DNA of 64,000 nucleotides from Sphaerisporangium siamense (GTDB lineage Bacteria > Actinomycetota > Actinomycetes > Streptosporangiales > Streptosporangiaceae): NCBI RefSeq assembly GCF_014205275.1, contig NZ_JACHND010000001.1, forward strand, positions 7,378,001 through 7,442,000, in the 5' to 3' direction. The notes beneath the pieces are model-generated. The model did no database searches, was not told where the DNA came from, and worked only from the letters and a program-made list of their open reading frames with translations. A program made the position numbers and the translations under genes. Within the stretch, counting starts at the first letter, position 1; each line of letters begins with the position of its first letter. This document shows positions 8,221-17,528 of this stretch, piece after piece.

Positions 8221-9441
8221 TCACCGCTTGCGCGCGTGCGAGCCCATGGCGAGGACGTGGCGGACGGCCAGCGGGCGGAACGCCGGGAACGGCGCGGGGC
8301 TCGGCACACGGACACCGGTGCGGACCGGGACGGGCACGGGAACCGGGCGGGTGATCCTGTCCCACACGCCGTTCGTGACGATGTGCAGGACGTTGACGGT
8401 CAGGATGGCCGGGGCGATCACCCGCACGGCCGCGGGCAGATGCGGCTGCAGGGCCAGGGCCAGGATGATCGCGGTGATGCCGTTCTGCTGGCCGAGGGCC
8501 AGGCGGACCCGGTCGGCCGCGCCGAAGCGGCGGCCGATGAGCAGCCCGGCGACCACCTGCGCCCCGAAGGCGGCGAGCCCGAGGATCAGCCCGAGCCGGA
8601 GGTCCACGCCGCCGATGAGCAGCATGCCGAGCACGAACGCGGCGAGGTAGAAGGCGACGGAGGTGACGCGGCCGACGAGCGCCTCGACGCCGCGGGGGCG
8701 GTAGAACAGGCCCGCGAGGGCGACGCCGAGCATCAGGAACTGCCAGGCGGCGAGGGCGAGCAGCCCGGCGAGCACGATCATGGCGACCAGCGGGAAGGCG
8801 GGATGCTCCTTGAGCGGCCGGCGCGCCGGGCGGCGCGCGGCGAGCCACCAGGCGGCCCCGGCCGCCGCGGCGAACGCGGCGTTGGCCGCGAGGCCCGTGC
8901 CGTACGACGTCAGGCCGCCCATGGAGCCGCCCGCGGCCGGGCTCAGGGTGGTCGTGACGAGGTAGACGGTGAGCAGGGCCGTGACGGGGTCGTCGAAGGA
9001 GGCCCAGGCGAGCAGGAGCGAGCGGGCGCGGCCGGACATCTTCGAGCGGCCGATCATCGCGCTCACCGACAGCGGGTCGATCTGGGCCACGGCGACGCCG
9101 AGGATCATGGCCGTGGTACTGCCGGAGGCCAGGTACATGACCACGGCGATCAGCGCCGCCTTCAGCGCCACGCCGACGGTGACCGCGGCGACGACGGTGG
9201 GGACGTCCTGCACGGCGTCGCGGGTGATGCCCGAGGCGCTGCCGTACAGGCCCACGGCCAGCAGCGCGTTGACGCCCCACAGGTACCACGGCGAGGTGAC
9301 GGCCAGGCCGTGGCCGCCGGGGCCGGTGAGACCGGCGGCGGCGAGCCCGAGCGCGGTCACGAGGAGTACGGCCACGAGCCGTCCGGAGGATCGCTCGACG
9401 AAAGCGGTGAGCACCTTCACCACGGTCCTCCACATCGACAC
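8221..9441 (-). CDS. Cation/proton antiporter-like membrane protein
   Basis: This 406-residue protein has about 11-12 hydrophobic segments. The central motif AQIDPLSVSAM, followed by SFDDPVTALL, is typical of the CPA1/NhaP sodium/hydrogen exchanger family, in which paired Asp residues in the membrane bind the ion. A C-terminal repeat element, FGQxNGITA-like (LALGQQNGITAIIL), also fits. It would exchange Na+ or K+ for H+ across the cytoplasmic membrane. The start is a GTG at 9441 with AGGG five bases upstream; an ATG six bases later is the alternative. It is transcribed alone, facing an A+T-rich 179-bp gap. Confidence 0.8.
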   Translation of the reverse strand: MSMWRTVVKVLTAFVERSSGRLVAVLLVTALGLAAAGLTGPGGHGLAVTSPWYLWGVNALLAVGLYGSASGITRDAVQDVPTVVAAVTVGVALKAALIAVVMYLASGSTTAMILGVAVAQIDPLSVSAMIGRSKMSGRARSLLLAWASFDDPVTALLTVYLVTTTLSPAAGGSMGGLTSYGTGLAANAAFAAAAGAAWWLAARRPARRPLKEHPAFPLVAMIVLAGLLALAAWQFLMLGVALAGLFYRPRGVEALVGRVTSVAFYLAAFVLGMLLIGGVDLRLGLILGLAAFGAQVVAGLLIGRRFGAADRVRLALGQQNGITAIILALALQPHLPAAVRVIAPAILTVNVLHIVTNGVWDRITRPVPVPVPVRTGVRVPSPAPFPAFRPLAVRHVLAMGSHARKR

Positions 9442-9620
9442 CGCAGCCCTGTATTAATTAGTCACCACGTATTTTAGTGCTTTCCCCGGCCGCGGTCACC
9501 GGTCCTCGGAGGGAAATCAATGATCGAACATGGGTTATGGCCGGGATATTAACCGCCTTTTCCGGCGTCCATCTCATCGGCGGATATATCAGCTTTATCC
9601 ATGGTTCTTCCCGGTGGCCG

Positions 9621-10625
9621 TCACCCGGCGACCGCGCCCAGCGCCTCGGCCAGCCGGCGCAGCCGCAGCTCGGCCTGATCCACCTTGTCCTGCAGCAGGG
9701 TGACGCCGAACAGGAAGTCCCCGAGGCCGGCGCCCAGCCAGTGCACGTAGAGCGCGCCCTCCTCGACGTCCAGCACGAGCCGCGTGATCGGCGAGTCCCC
9801 GGCGCGGCGCAGGGTCTGCCGCAGCCGCGCGACGTCGGTGCGCAGCCGCCCGGCGATCTCGTGGTAGAGGTCCCTGCGCCTGCGCACCCCGACGTTCCTG
9901 AACAGGGGGGCGAGCGCGGGGTCGTCGAGCACGTCGCCGGTGTGGACCGGCCACCAGCCGCGGTGGAGGGCCGCGTAGTTGAGGTCGCCGGCGTTGACGG
10001 CGTGCGCCCACAGGTCGAACAGCTTGGCCTGGGGCGCCTCCGCCATGCCGGGCTCGCCCCGGACGTAGGGGACGCTCGGCGCGTCGAGCTCGGGCAGCTC
10101 GGACACCGGAACGCCGCCGGGGTTCTGCCCGCCGAGGCGCAGGTCCACCACCCGGGTCTCGGTGACCAGGGCGTTGACCGCCCAGTCCATGGCGGACACG
10201 CGGTCCGCGGCGAGCGTGGCGCCGACGAGGTACTCCCCCGCGCGGACGCGCCCGCAGTGGAACGCGGCGTCCTCGGTCTGCACCACCGTGCGCATGAGCA
10301 CGCCGGAGTCCAGCGCCTCCAGCGCGGCGCCGAAATCCTCCACGCGGCTGATGAGCTGGCGGGTGACGTTGCGGTGATTCTCCCGCACCCCGTGGACCGG
10401 TTCGGAAAAGCGTTCCGCGTATTCGCCGGACTCGAAGGCGTCGACCGAGAAGTCGAACACGCCGCTTCCGTAATGCGCGACATAATCCAGGCCGGGACCC
10501 GCGGCGACGGCGTCCCTGCACCGGTCGATCAGGTTCGCGTACGCCTGCCCCACGTGCGGGTCGCGGGTCACGGTCACGCCGGCGTCGCGTGCCGCGCGCG
10601 TCCCTTCGCCGAGAACCTCTGCCAT
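9621..10625 (-). CDS. Uncharacterised protein downstream of fxsT
   Basis: The protein has 334 residues from the ATG at 10625, which follows GGAAGGGGACGACG; a longer frame to 10679 would overlap the fxsT stop and lacks a site. I do not recognise it. It is soluble, without signal peptide or membrane helix, and is acidic in its first half (YVAHYGSGVFDFSVDAFESG). It has Trp-rich elements (GWWPVHTGDV, DLWAHAVNAGD) and a C-terminal helical pair. A segment VLDVEEGALYVHWLGAGLG looks like a beta-hairpin. It lies 50 bp behind fxsT on the same strand, so it is probably co-transcribed and may act in the same pathway. That link is inference. Confidence 0.7.
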   Translation of the reverse strand: MAEVLGEGTRAARDAGVTVTRDPHVGQAYANLIDRCRDAVAAGPGLDYVAHYGSGVFDFSVDAFESGEYAERFSEPVHGVRENHRNVTRQLISRVEDFGAALEALDSGVLMRTVVQTEDAAFHCGRVRAGEYLVGATLAADRVSAMDWAVNALVTETRVVDLRLGGQNPGGVPVSELPELDAPSVPYVRGEPGMAEAPQAKLFDLWAHAVNAGDLNYAALHRGWWPVHTGDVLDDPALAPLFRNVGVRRRRDLYHEIAGRLRTDVARLRQTLRRAGDSPITRLVLDVEEGALYVHWLGAGLGDFLFGVTLLQDKVDQAELRLRRLAEALGAVAG

Positions 10626-10675
10626 CGTCGTCCCCTTCCCGTCGGTCCAGCGGACCGGGCTTCCCCGCCGTCGCC

Positions 10676-13600
10676 TCACAGCCCCGGTATCTCAAGGTCG
10701 ATGTCCGCGCGCACGGCGCGGCCGGTCAGCCCCGCGCCCGCCAGCCTGCTCCTAGTGTCGGAGAGGTTCTTCTCCACCAGCACGGCGTTCGGGTGGCCGG
10801 GCACGCCCGCGTCGCGGAAGCCGTCCAGCGCCGCCTGCTCCAGGCCCGCCGCGCGGGCGTGCTCGCCGCGCAGCACCAGCGTGTTGGCGTAGGCCACGCT
10901 CGCGGCGATCAACCAGGGGTGGTGCGGGACCAGCCAGCGGCGCAGCCGCCCGAGGGCCTTGGCCCCGATCTCGGCCGCCCCCACCAGGTCGCCGGAGTTG
11001 CGCAGGTACGCCGCCAGGCCCACCTCGCACACCCCCGCGTACGGGTGGTCGGGGCCGAGCGTGTCGCGCAGCCCGGCCAGGCACGCCTCGGACTCGTAGG
11101 CCGCCGCCTGGTGCTTGCCCAGGGCGTCCAGGTCCGCCGCGAGGCTGGCCCGGCAGATGAGGGTGACCAGGTCGCGGTCGCCCTGGTGGGCGCGAAGGTC
11201 GGCCAGGATGCGCTCGTCGCGCTCGCGGGCGTTCTCCGGCCTGCCGAGCCTGCGCTCGGTGATGGCGAGGCCGCTCTCGGCGCGCAGCACCTCCAGGCTG
11301 GGGCCGCGGCGCCCGGCGCGGCCGAGCGTGCCCCGGTGCGGCAGCACGCGTTTGAGCAGGGTGAACGAGTCGTCCAGCCGGCCGAGGTCGCGATGGTAGC
11401 GCGCCATCGTGATCGCGGTGCGCACGGCCGCGGGGTCGCCCTCGCCGGCCATGCGCACGCGCAGGTCGTAGCGCTCTTCCGCCAGCTCCAGCGCGCGCCG
11501 CGCGTCGCCGACCAGGGCCTCGGAGATCGCCAGGTTGTGCATGGCGTTGCCGGTCAGCGGGTGGTGGGCGCCGAGCAGCTCGCGCAGTCCGCGAAGGACG
11601 TCGCGCTCCATGTCGCGGGCCTCCTCGAACTCGCCCATGGCGCGCAGCGCCGTCGCGTGGGCGCCCGCGGTGAGCAGCGTGCGCGGGTGGTTGACGCCGA
11701 GCACCACCCGCTGGGCCCGCAGCGCCTGGAAGCTGTACCGCAGGTGGTCGTGGTGGTCGCCGCGGCTCCGCGAGACCTCGGCCAGCAGGTCGAGCAGCCG
11801 CAGCCGGGGCAGGGACTCGTCGTCCCAGGCGGCGAGCACCCGCAGGCCGATCTCTTTCACCCGGTCGACGGCGAGCTTGTCGTCGGCGCGCAGGACGAAC
11901 GAGAGCTGGCGCAGGACCCACCGCCGCACCTCGGGCCGCGTGTCGTCCCACGCCTGGACGGCCTCGAAGTGGCGGTCCAGCTCGGCGTGGAGCGCCGGGC
12001 CCGACTCGTCCGCGGGATCGGACGGGGAGAGGGCGGCCAGGGCGCCGCGCAGGTCGCGCAGCAGGCCGCGCACCCCGTCCTCGCCCATCCTCTCGCGGAC
12101 GAGGGCGCGCACCAGGCCGTGCGCGCGGACCGGCTGGTCCGGCCGGCCGAGATCGACCTGGACCAGGCCGTACCGGCCGAGGCTGCGCAGCATGACGTCG
12201 ACCATGAGGGGATCGTTCAGCTTGTCGGCGTCGGTGAGCAGCCCGAGCATCGGGGCCGAGCGGAGCACCCGCAGGGCGACGCCGCGCGGCGACAGGCAGG
12301 CGCACACCCCGAGCAGGCGCAGGGCGGCGTCGCCGCCGAGGTTGTCCCGGCGCAGCGCCCGCCCGCCGATGTCGCCGGGCAGGGTCTCCAGGGCGAGGTC
12401 CAGCATGACGCGGGAGGCGGGGGTGGTCTGGCCTCGGCCCTGGCACTCCCCGAGGACGCGGTCGTACTCGTCGGCGAAGCGCGCGACGGCGTGGCTGAGC
12501 GCGTCGCGGAAGCGGACGCTGTCCTCGCGCACGCGCGAGCGCATGGTGGAGATCCAGGCGCCCGCCACGTCCAGGACCAGGGGGACGCCGCCGACGCGCT
12601 CCACGACGGGCTCGGCCTGCTCCTCCGCGAGGTCGGGCACGTGGCGGGCGAGGAGCGCCAGGGCCTCGGCGCCGGCGAGCGGCCCGATCGCCAGCCCCGG
12701 CCTGCGGGAGTCGAGCGGGGCGGCGCGCGTGGTCACGACGACGTCGCAGCGGTCACGGGTGAGGGGGATGTGGGGCGCGAGATCGTCCTCGCCGACGACG
12801 CCGTCGTAGAGGAGCAGCCAGCTTCCCGACTCCTCGGAGCCGAGGTGGCGCAGCACGGCCTCGGCCGCGTCGGCGCCGGTGGGGATGCCGAGGGCGACGG
12901 CGAGGTCGGCCAGGCCCTGGCGGACGTCGGCGGCGCTCTCGCCCGGGATCCACCACACCAGGTCGTAGGCCCCGGCGAAGCGGTGGCCGTACTCCAGGGC
13001 GACCTCGGACTTGCCGATGCCCGGGGGGCCGTGCAGCGTGCACACGCGCTGGTCCTCGCGCGCCGCGGCGAGGGCGTCGCGCAGCGCGTCGATCTCGCGG
13101 TCGCGGCCGACGAAGCGCGGGTCGCGCGGCGGGAGGCCGACGGTCGCCGGCGTGCCGGGGAACCGGGCGCCGCCGGGGGTGTCGGCGCGCGGGCCTGTGA
13201 CGCGCAGCTCGCGCCGCAGCGTGCGCAGGGCCTCGGCCTCGCCGCGCGCGGGCAGTTCGAGCCGCGGCAGGTGGGTGAGGCCCTCGGGGACGCGCCGGCC
13301 GTCGACGAGCACCAGGCGGATGCCGGACTCCGGGACGCGGCGCAGCCACGCGACCTGCTCGGGCGGCAGGCCGCCGGGGGAGACCACGAGGATCAGGGCG
13401 TCGCCGCCGAGGGCCTGCCCGTCGATCGCGCCGGAGGCCAGGACCCGGACGCGGACCCCGAGGCGTTCGAGCTGGGCGTGCGCCCATTCGGCCCAGGCCC
13501 GGTCGCGGGGCGAGTACACCAGCGTCACCCGCCGCAGCGCGCCCGCCCGGCCGCCGGTCAGCTCCGCGGCCAGCCGTTCGTAGGCGACGCGCAGCCCGTC

Positions 13601-14302
13601 GGCCTTGCCGGGCGGCTCGTTGAGCGTCGCGAGCGTGTCGGAGAAGGAGTACACCGGCGCGTAGGGAATCTCGACGTAGGCCGGCTCGCGGCCCGCGCCG
13701 AGCTCGGCGAAGCGGCGCGCGACCACGTTCCTGGCCTGTTCCAGGGGGGCGGCGACGCTGGTCTCGGCCTTGATGCCGAGCGCCAGCACCGCGACGGGGC
13801 GCCCCGCGACGAGCTGCACGCGGCGGGCGACGTCGGCGCAGCTCTCGATGCTGCGGATGTTCAGCGGGAAGCAGGCGACGACGACGTCGGCGAGCCCGGA
13901 GAACGTCTCGGGGGCCGGGCCGTACCCCTCGCTGGGGGCGTCGATGAGCACATAGTCGAACGCGGCGGCGGCCTCGCGGATCGTCCGGGCCTGGTCCTCC
14001 CCCCCGGCGGAGAGGTCGAGCTGGAGCAGGCCCATGCGGCCGGAGAGGCTCACCCCGTCGTCGTCGATGGAGACGGCCCACGGGGCGCCCGGCGGATCGG
14101 CGGCGGGCGGGGTGAGGTAGGGGCGCAGATAGTGGTCGGCGCGGATGCGCGAGCCGTGGGCGTCGGCGACGAGGACGTTCAGGCCGTTTCCCGCGAGGAT
14201 CAGCGCCACGTTGACGATCGCCGTGGTGCGGCCGATATTGTCGCTGGTCGAGCAGAACAGGATGACGCGGCCGGCGCCGGGGGTGTCGGCGACCTCGTTC
14301 AT
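10676..14302 (-). CDS. fxsT: FxSxx-COOH system tetratricopeptide repeat protein (FxsT-like)
   Basis: The protein has 1208 residues. The domain order is as follows. A ParA/MinD-like N-terminus has a degenerate P-loop (SDNIGRTT, 20-27). A TIR-like domain comes next at about 260-400 (VTLVYSPRDRAWAEWAHAQL; ALILVVSPGG). An NB-ARC/STAND NTPase follows with Walker A GPPGIGKS near 425-432 and VGRDREIDAL just before it. The last 450 residues are TPR-like repeats (NHPRTL, HHPLTGNAMHNLAI, DHPYAG), each spaced about 42 residues. This architecture is that of FxsT proteins accompanying FxSxx-COOH peptides and their radical SAM maturase. The family's function is not settled; a signalling or immunity role is inferred from the TIR/STAND/TPR design. 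The precursor gene lies immediately upstream on the same strand. Confidence 0.88.
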   Translation of the reverse strand: MNEVADTPGAGRVILFCSTSDNIGRTTAIVNVALILAGNGLNVLVADAHGSRIRADHYLRPYLTPPAADPPGAPWAVSIDDDGVSLSGRMGLLQLDLSAGGEDQARTIREAAAAFDYVLIDAPSEGYGPAPETFSGLADVVVACFPLNIRSIESCADVARRVQLVAGRPVAVLALGIKAETSVAAPLEQARNVVARRFAELGAGREPAYVEIPYAPVYSFSDTLATLNEPPGKADGLRVAYERLAAELTGGRAGALRRVTLVYSPRDRAWAEWAHAQLERLGVRVRVLASGAIDGQALGGDALILVVSPGGLPPEQVAWLRRVPESGIRLVLVDGRRVPEGLTHLPRLELPARGEAEALRTLRRELRVTGPRADTPGGARFPGTPATVGLPPRDPRFVGRDREIDALRDALAAAREDQRVCTLHGPPGIGKSEVALEYGHRFAGAYDLVWWIPGESAADVRQGLADLAVALGIPTGADAAEAVLRHLGSEESGSWLLLYDGVVGEDDLAPHIPLTRDRCDVVVTTRAAPLDSRRPGLAIGPLAGAEALALLARHVPDLAEEQAEPVVERVGGVPLVLDVAGAWISTMRSRVREDSVRFRDALSHAVARFADEYDRVLGECQGRGQTTPASRVMLDLALETLPGDIGGRALRRDNLGGDAALRLLGVCACLSPRGVALRVLRSAPMLGLLTDADKLNDPLMVDVMLRSLGRYGLVQVDLGRPDQPVRAHGLVRALVRERMGEDGVRGLLRDLRGALAALSPSDPADESGPALHAELDRHFEAVQAWDDTRPEVRRWVLRQLSFVLRADDKLAVDRVKEIGLRVLAAWDDESLPRLRLLDLLAEVSRSRGDHHDHLRYSFQALRAQRVVLGVNHPRTLLTAGAHATALRAMGEFEEARDMERDVLRGLRELLGAHHPLTGNAMHNLAISEALVGDARRALELAEERYDLRVRMAGEGDPAAVRTAITMARYHRDLGRLDDSFTLLKRVLPHRGTLGRAGRRGPSLEVLRAESGLAITERRLGRPENARERDERILADLRAHQGDRDLVTLICRASLAADLDALGKHQAAAYESEACLAGLRDTLGPDHPYAGVCEVGLAAYLRNSGDLVGAAEIGAKALGRLRRWLVPHHPWLIAASVAYANTLVLRGEHARAAGLEQAALDGFRDAGVPGHPNAVLVEKNLSDTRSRLAGAGLTGRAVRADIDLEIPGL

Positions 14303-14431
14303 GACCCACCACTTCCGCCCGCCGTTCCCTGGGAATGCGGAAACGGCCGCAGCTTTGTCGAGCGCCAGATGGGGGATTAAGTATAGGCACCGGGCGCATG
14401 CGACGGGCGCCGTGGGATGCCGCGTTCCGCT

Positions 14432-14671
14432 TCACTGCGCGGGGGGCGGATCGGCCTCTCGTTCGTAATCGGCGGGATGGGTTCTCTCGTAATCAGTGGA
14501 AAACGCGGCCACCCCTCGAATCGCCTCGGCGCGGATCCTTCGCAAGGCAAATATCAGGGCAGATTCGGACATTTCTGCCACAATGTCGAGGGGGACACCG
14601 GAAAGGTCGACCAGGTCGGAGTCCAGGCCGCCATCGAAGGCGTCCCCGTCGCCGTCGCTTTCCCGCCTCAT
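14432..14671 (-). CDS. fxsA: Candidate FxSxx-type RiPP precursor with extended C-terminus (FxsA-like)
   Basis: This 79-residue peptide has the FxsA leader signature DLVDLSGVPLDIVAEM (residues 19-34) and a helical SALIFALRRIRAEA segment. It then reaches VAAF at 54-57, where FxSxx precursors normally end in Phe-x-Ser-x-x. Here the text is FSTDY (57-61), with Thr at the Ser position, and translation continues 18 residues further to a Pro-rich end. The extension carries two imperfect DYER repeats (60-63 and 68-71). The core could be FST, or the aromatic/acidic repeats could be additional modification sites. It is translated toward fxsT and lies opposite the radical SAM gene. The start ATG has AGGGG eight bases upstream and overlaps the stop of a tiny upstream frame. 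Confidence 0.72.
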   Translation of the reverse strand: MRRESDGDGDAFDGGLDSDLVDLSGVPLDIVAEMSESALIFALRRIRAEAIRGVAAFSTDYERTHPADYEREADPPPAQ

Positions 14672-14703
14672 TCGAGGCGCCCCTGCGGGTATGAGCCGGA
14701 CAT
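14668..14703 (-). other. Possible 11-codon leader ORF coupled to fxsA
   Basis: An ATG at 14703 with AGGAG seven bases upstream opens an 11-codon frame (MSGSYPQGRLE). Its TGA (14670-14668) overlaps the fxsA ATG as ATGA. The ribosome-binding site here is better than that of fxsA, so translation may be coupled. It could also be coincidence; the peptide has no known relatives. Confidence 0.35.
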
Positions 14704-14850
14704 GCGGGACTCCTGCCGCTGGTCGGGATCACTGCCAGGTGGATTCATAAGGGGGACCACCGCGGTTCTCGTACGGCCCGACGGGCTTCACCATCATAGC
14801 CGGGTAATCTTCCCACGGCCCCGGCCGCCGACGCGGCCCGATCATCGGAC

Positions 14851-14881
14851 TTGACGGCGGATCGGCACCGTGAACTACTCT
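14851..14881 (+). promoter_or_regulatory. Putative promoter of the radical SAM gene
   Basis: TTGACG (14851-14856) and TACTCT (14876-14881) are separated by 19 bp, slightly longer than ideal. The site lies 33 bp before the GTG at 14914, in the divergent gap to fxsA. Confidence 0.35.
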
Positions 14882-14913
14882 GAAGTGCCGGAGCTGATAT
14901 CCATGGGGCATAT

Positions 14914-16200
14914 GTGACTGTCAAGCCAGGTGCGGAAGGAAGGGCCGGCGACTCGGGCGACGCGATAAAGCCAGACCATATCAGGGCTTCCGAATGGCCC
15001 TATACCTTGGACGTCGGCGCGCGGATCGCGAAAGGGTGGACACCCCGGCCGTTCACGAGTTTCATCCTCAAGCTGCACAGCCGGTGCGATCTCGCCTGCG
15101 GTTACTGCTACATGTACCAGGCCGCCGACCAGAGCTGGCGCCACCGGCCCCGCGCGATGCCGAGGTCCACCGTCGCCCACACCGCCGCCCGGATCGCCGA
15201 GCACGCCGAGGCGCACGATCTGGCCGAGGTCGGCATCGTCCTGCACGGCGGCGAGCCCCTGCTCGCCGGGCCGGACCTCATCGCCAACACCGTCCGCGCC
15301 CTCCGCCGGGCCCTCGGCCCGCGCAGGCGGGCCCGGTTCGCCGTCCAGACCAACGGCATGCTGCTCGACGAGCGCTACCTGCGCCTGTTCGCCGAGCTCG
15401 GCGTCACCGTCGGCGTCAGCCTCGACGGCGACGCGGAGGCCCACGACCGCCACCGCCGCCGCGCCGACGGGCGAGGCAGCCACGCCCGGGTCGCGGCGGC
15501 GCTCGAACTCCTCCGCCAGGGCCCCTACCGGCACCTGTACGGCGGCCTGCTGTGCACCGTGGACCCGCGCAACGACCCGATCCGCGTCTACGAGGGGTTG
15601 CTGCGCTTCGACCCGCCCGCGATCGACTTCCTGCTCCCCCACGGCAACTGGACCTCCCCGCCGCCCGGCCGCTCCCCCGGCGACGCGCGCACGCCGTACG
15701 CCGACTGGCTGATCGCCGTCTTCGACCGCTGGTACGCCGCCGAGACCCGGCCCACCGGCGTCCGCCGCTTCGAAGAGATCATGCACCTCCTGCTCGGCGG
15801 CGCCGCGCCGGCGGAGAGCCTCGGCCTGGAGCCGATGAGCTGCGTGATCGTCGAGACCGACGGCGCCATCGAGCAGTCCGACGTCCTGAAGACCGCCTAC
15901 CCGGGCGCCCCGGGCACCGGGCTGAACGTGGCGAGCGCGTCCTTCGACGACGCCCTGCTGCTCGCGCCCATCGTCGCCCGCCAGATCGGCCCGGACGCGC
16001 TCGCGCCCGCCTGCCGGTCGTGCGAGCTGCTCCGCGTGTGCGGCGGCGGCCACTACGCCGACCGCTACCGCGCCGGGTCGGGGTTCGCCAACCCCAGCGT
16101 CTACTGCCCCGACTTGTACAAGCTGATCACCCACATCCGCCGGCGGCTCGCCGCCGACGTGGCCCGGCTGCGCCGCTCGCTGCGCCCCGTGGCCTCGTGA
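14914..16200 (+). CDS. fxsB: FxsB-like radical SAM/SPASM peptide maturase (rSAM part only)
   Basis: The protein has 428 residues. WPYTLDV then FTSFILKLHSRCDLACGYCYMY (split as FILKLHSRC and DLACGYC) carries the SAM-binding [4Fe-4S] CxxxCxxC (Cys58, 62, 65). The radical SAM GGEP motif (112-115) and QTNG (145-148) follow. C-terminal Cys310, Cys367, Cys370, Cys376 and Cys398 fit a SPASM domain with auxiliary clusters. It matches FxsB, which joins an aromatic side chain to a nearby residue of its RiPP precursor to make a cyclophane. Known FxsB proteins usually continue into an HExxH domain. Here the frame stops and that domain is a separate overlapping gene. The start is a GTG; an upstream ATG in another frame is rejected. 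Confidence 0.88.
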   Translation: MTVKPGAEGRAGDSGDAIKPDHIRASEWPYTLDVGARIAKGWTPRPFTSFILKLHSRCDLACGYCYMYQAADQSWRHRPRAMPRSTVAHTAARIAEHAEAHDLAEVGIVLHGGEPLLAGPDLIANTVRALRRALGPRRRARFAVQTNGMLLDERYLRLFAELGVTVGVSLDGDAEAHDRHRRRADGRGSHARVAAALELLRQGPYRHLYGGLLCTVDPRNDPIRVYEGLLRFDPPAIDFLLPHGNWTSPPPGRSPGDARTPYADWLIAVFDRWYAAETRPTGVRRFEEIMHLLLGGAAPAESLGLEPMSCVIVETDGAIEQSDVLKTAYPGAPGTGLNVASASFDDALLLAPIVARQIGPDALAPACRSCELLRVCGGGHYADRYRAGSGFANPSVYCPDLYKLITHIRRRLAADVARLRRSLRPVAS

Positions 16201-17528
16201 GCCCGCGTCGGCATTCGCTGCCGGCCGGCCTGTTCGACAGTCTCGCCGCCGGCGGCGGCGGCGCCGCGGCGGTGCGCGCGCTTGCGGCGGCCGAGCACAG
16301 CAAGCGGCTGGTCCTGCTGCGCGCCGTCGTCGACACGGCCGCGGCGGCCGGTCATCCCGGGGCGCGCCGGGCCGCCGACGCCTACGCGCTGCTGGCCCGG
16401 CTCCAGCGCGCGGTCCCCGCCGCCGTCCGCGACGCGGTGACCTACCCGGCCGTCGGGTTCTGGGCCCTGCGCGTGCTGCGCGGGCTCATGCTCGGCGACC
16501 CCCGGGCCGATCCGGCCCAGCTCGCCGCGGTGGCCGCCGTCGCCGCCGTGCGGGGCCGGGTGCCGCTGCGGGTGGGCGTGCCCGTGACGCGGGGCCGGGT
16601 CACGCTGCCGTCGCTGGGCGCCGCCCTGCTGCCCGGCACGCCGGAGGCGTGGGCGGCCGTGCGGCCCGACGGGCGGGGCGGCGCCGTGGTCACCGTGGCC
16701 GGGCGCGCGGTCACCGTGCCGCGCGACCCGCACACCGAGGCCGGCGCCTGGCTCGGCCTGCGCCGCCTGAGCGCCGGAACCGCCGACGCCGCGGTCACGT
16801 TCCTCGTGGACGACACCGACCCGCTGCGCTTCCCGCCGCACCCGCGGGTGGGCCCGCGTCTGTCCCCCGGCGAGGCCGCCGCGTGGCAGACGATGATCGG
16901 CCGGGGCTGGGACCTGCTCGGGCGGGCACATCGCGGGGTGGCCGGCGAGGTGGCGGCGGGGCTGTGGGTGCTCGTCCCGCTCCAGGCCCCGCCGGACGGC
17001 ACCGCGAGCGCGACGTCGGCGGAGGCGTTCGGCTGCGTCGCCATGTCCCGCCCGTCCCGCCCGCTGGACGTGGCCCGGGCCCTGGCGCACGAGGTGCAGC
17101 ACGCCAAGCTCGCCGCGCTCGGCACGATGTTCCCGCTGATCGCCGAACCCGGCGGCGAGAGGTTCTACGCCCCCTGGCGGGAGGACCCCCGGCCCGCCGA
17201 GGGCCTGCTGCAGGGGGCCTACGCCCACCTCGGCATCGCGCGGTTCCTGCGCAGGCAGTGGGAGGGCGAGAGCGACCCGGCGGCCCGCCTGGACGCGCAG
17301 ACCGAGTTCGCCCGCTGGCGGGAGGCGACCTGGGACGTCGCGCACGTGCTGCTCGGCGGCGGCCTGCTCACCGGGCTCGGCGAGCGGTTCGTCACCGGCA
17401 TGGTGAGAACGCTCGCCGAGCTGCGGGCCGAGGACGTGCCCCGCGAGGCGGTCGGCCGGGCCGGGCGCCTCGCCGAGGAGCACCTGACCCGGTGGCTGAC
17501 CCGCGCCGGGACGGGCGTCAGTCGTTGA
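16197..17528 (+). CDS. HExxH domain protein, split-off partner of FxsB
   Basis: This 443-residue protein starts at a GTG sharing GTGA with the fxsB stop. It begins [16 protein letters not shown], the usual opening of the HExxH domain that follows rSAM in FxsB fusions. The first half is Ala-rich helical. Residues 298-302 are HEVQH, inside [13 protein letters not shown], with downstream acidic and Tyr residues ([22 protein letters not shown]) typical of this family. Related HExxH domains have been described as 2-oxoglutarate-dependent peptide beta-hydroxylases, so a second modification of the precursor is possible. This is inference. It overlaps the convergent glyS gene by 11 bp. Confidence 0.8.
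   Translation: MSPRRHSLPAGLFDSLAAGGGGAAAVRALAAAEHSKRLVLLRAVVDTAAAAGHPGARRAADAYALLARLQRAVPAAVRDAVTYPAVGFWALRVLRGLMLGDPRADPAQLAAVAAVAAVRGRVPLRVGVPVTRGRVTLPSLGAALLPGTPEAWAAVRPDGRGGAVVTVAGRAVTVPRDPHTEAGAWLGLRRLSAGTADAAVTFLVDDTDPLRFPPHPRVGPRLSPGEAAAWQTMIGRGWDLLGRAHRGVAGEVAAGLWVLVPLQAPPDGTASATSAEAFGCVAMSRPSRPLDVARALAHEVQHAKLAALGTMFPLIAEPGGERFYAPWREDPRPAEGLLQGAYAHLGIARFLRRQWEGESDPAARLDAQTEFARWREATWDVAHVLLGGGLLTGLGERFVTGMVRTLAELRAEDVPREAVGRAGRLAEEHLTRWLTRAGTGVSR

Noticed and set aside
9520-9553. Ten-codon frame MIEHGLWPGY with a good ribosome-binding site
   Set aside because: It is too short to support, has no neighbour it could be coupled to on that strand, and no known relatives.
9477-10892. Open frame starting in the A+T-rich gap with a hydrophobic start (VMAGILTAFSGVHLIGGYISFI)
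   Set aside because: After about 30 residues it becomes the antisense of the gene at 9621-10625 with shadow-like composition. The short hydrophobic start is not enough to support a gene.
10589-14380. A 1263-codon open frame opposite fxsT
   Set aside because: It is antisense to a gene with clear TIR, NB-ARC and TPR motifs, its sequence is low-complexity (Gly/Gln/Ala/Val), and it has no domain signs. Long antisense frames are expected at this G+C.
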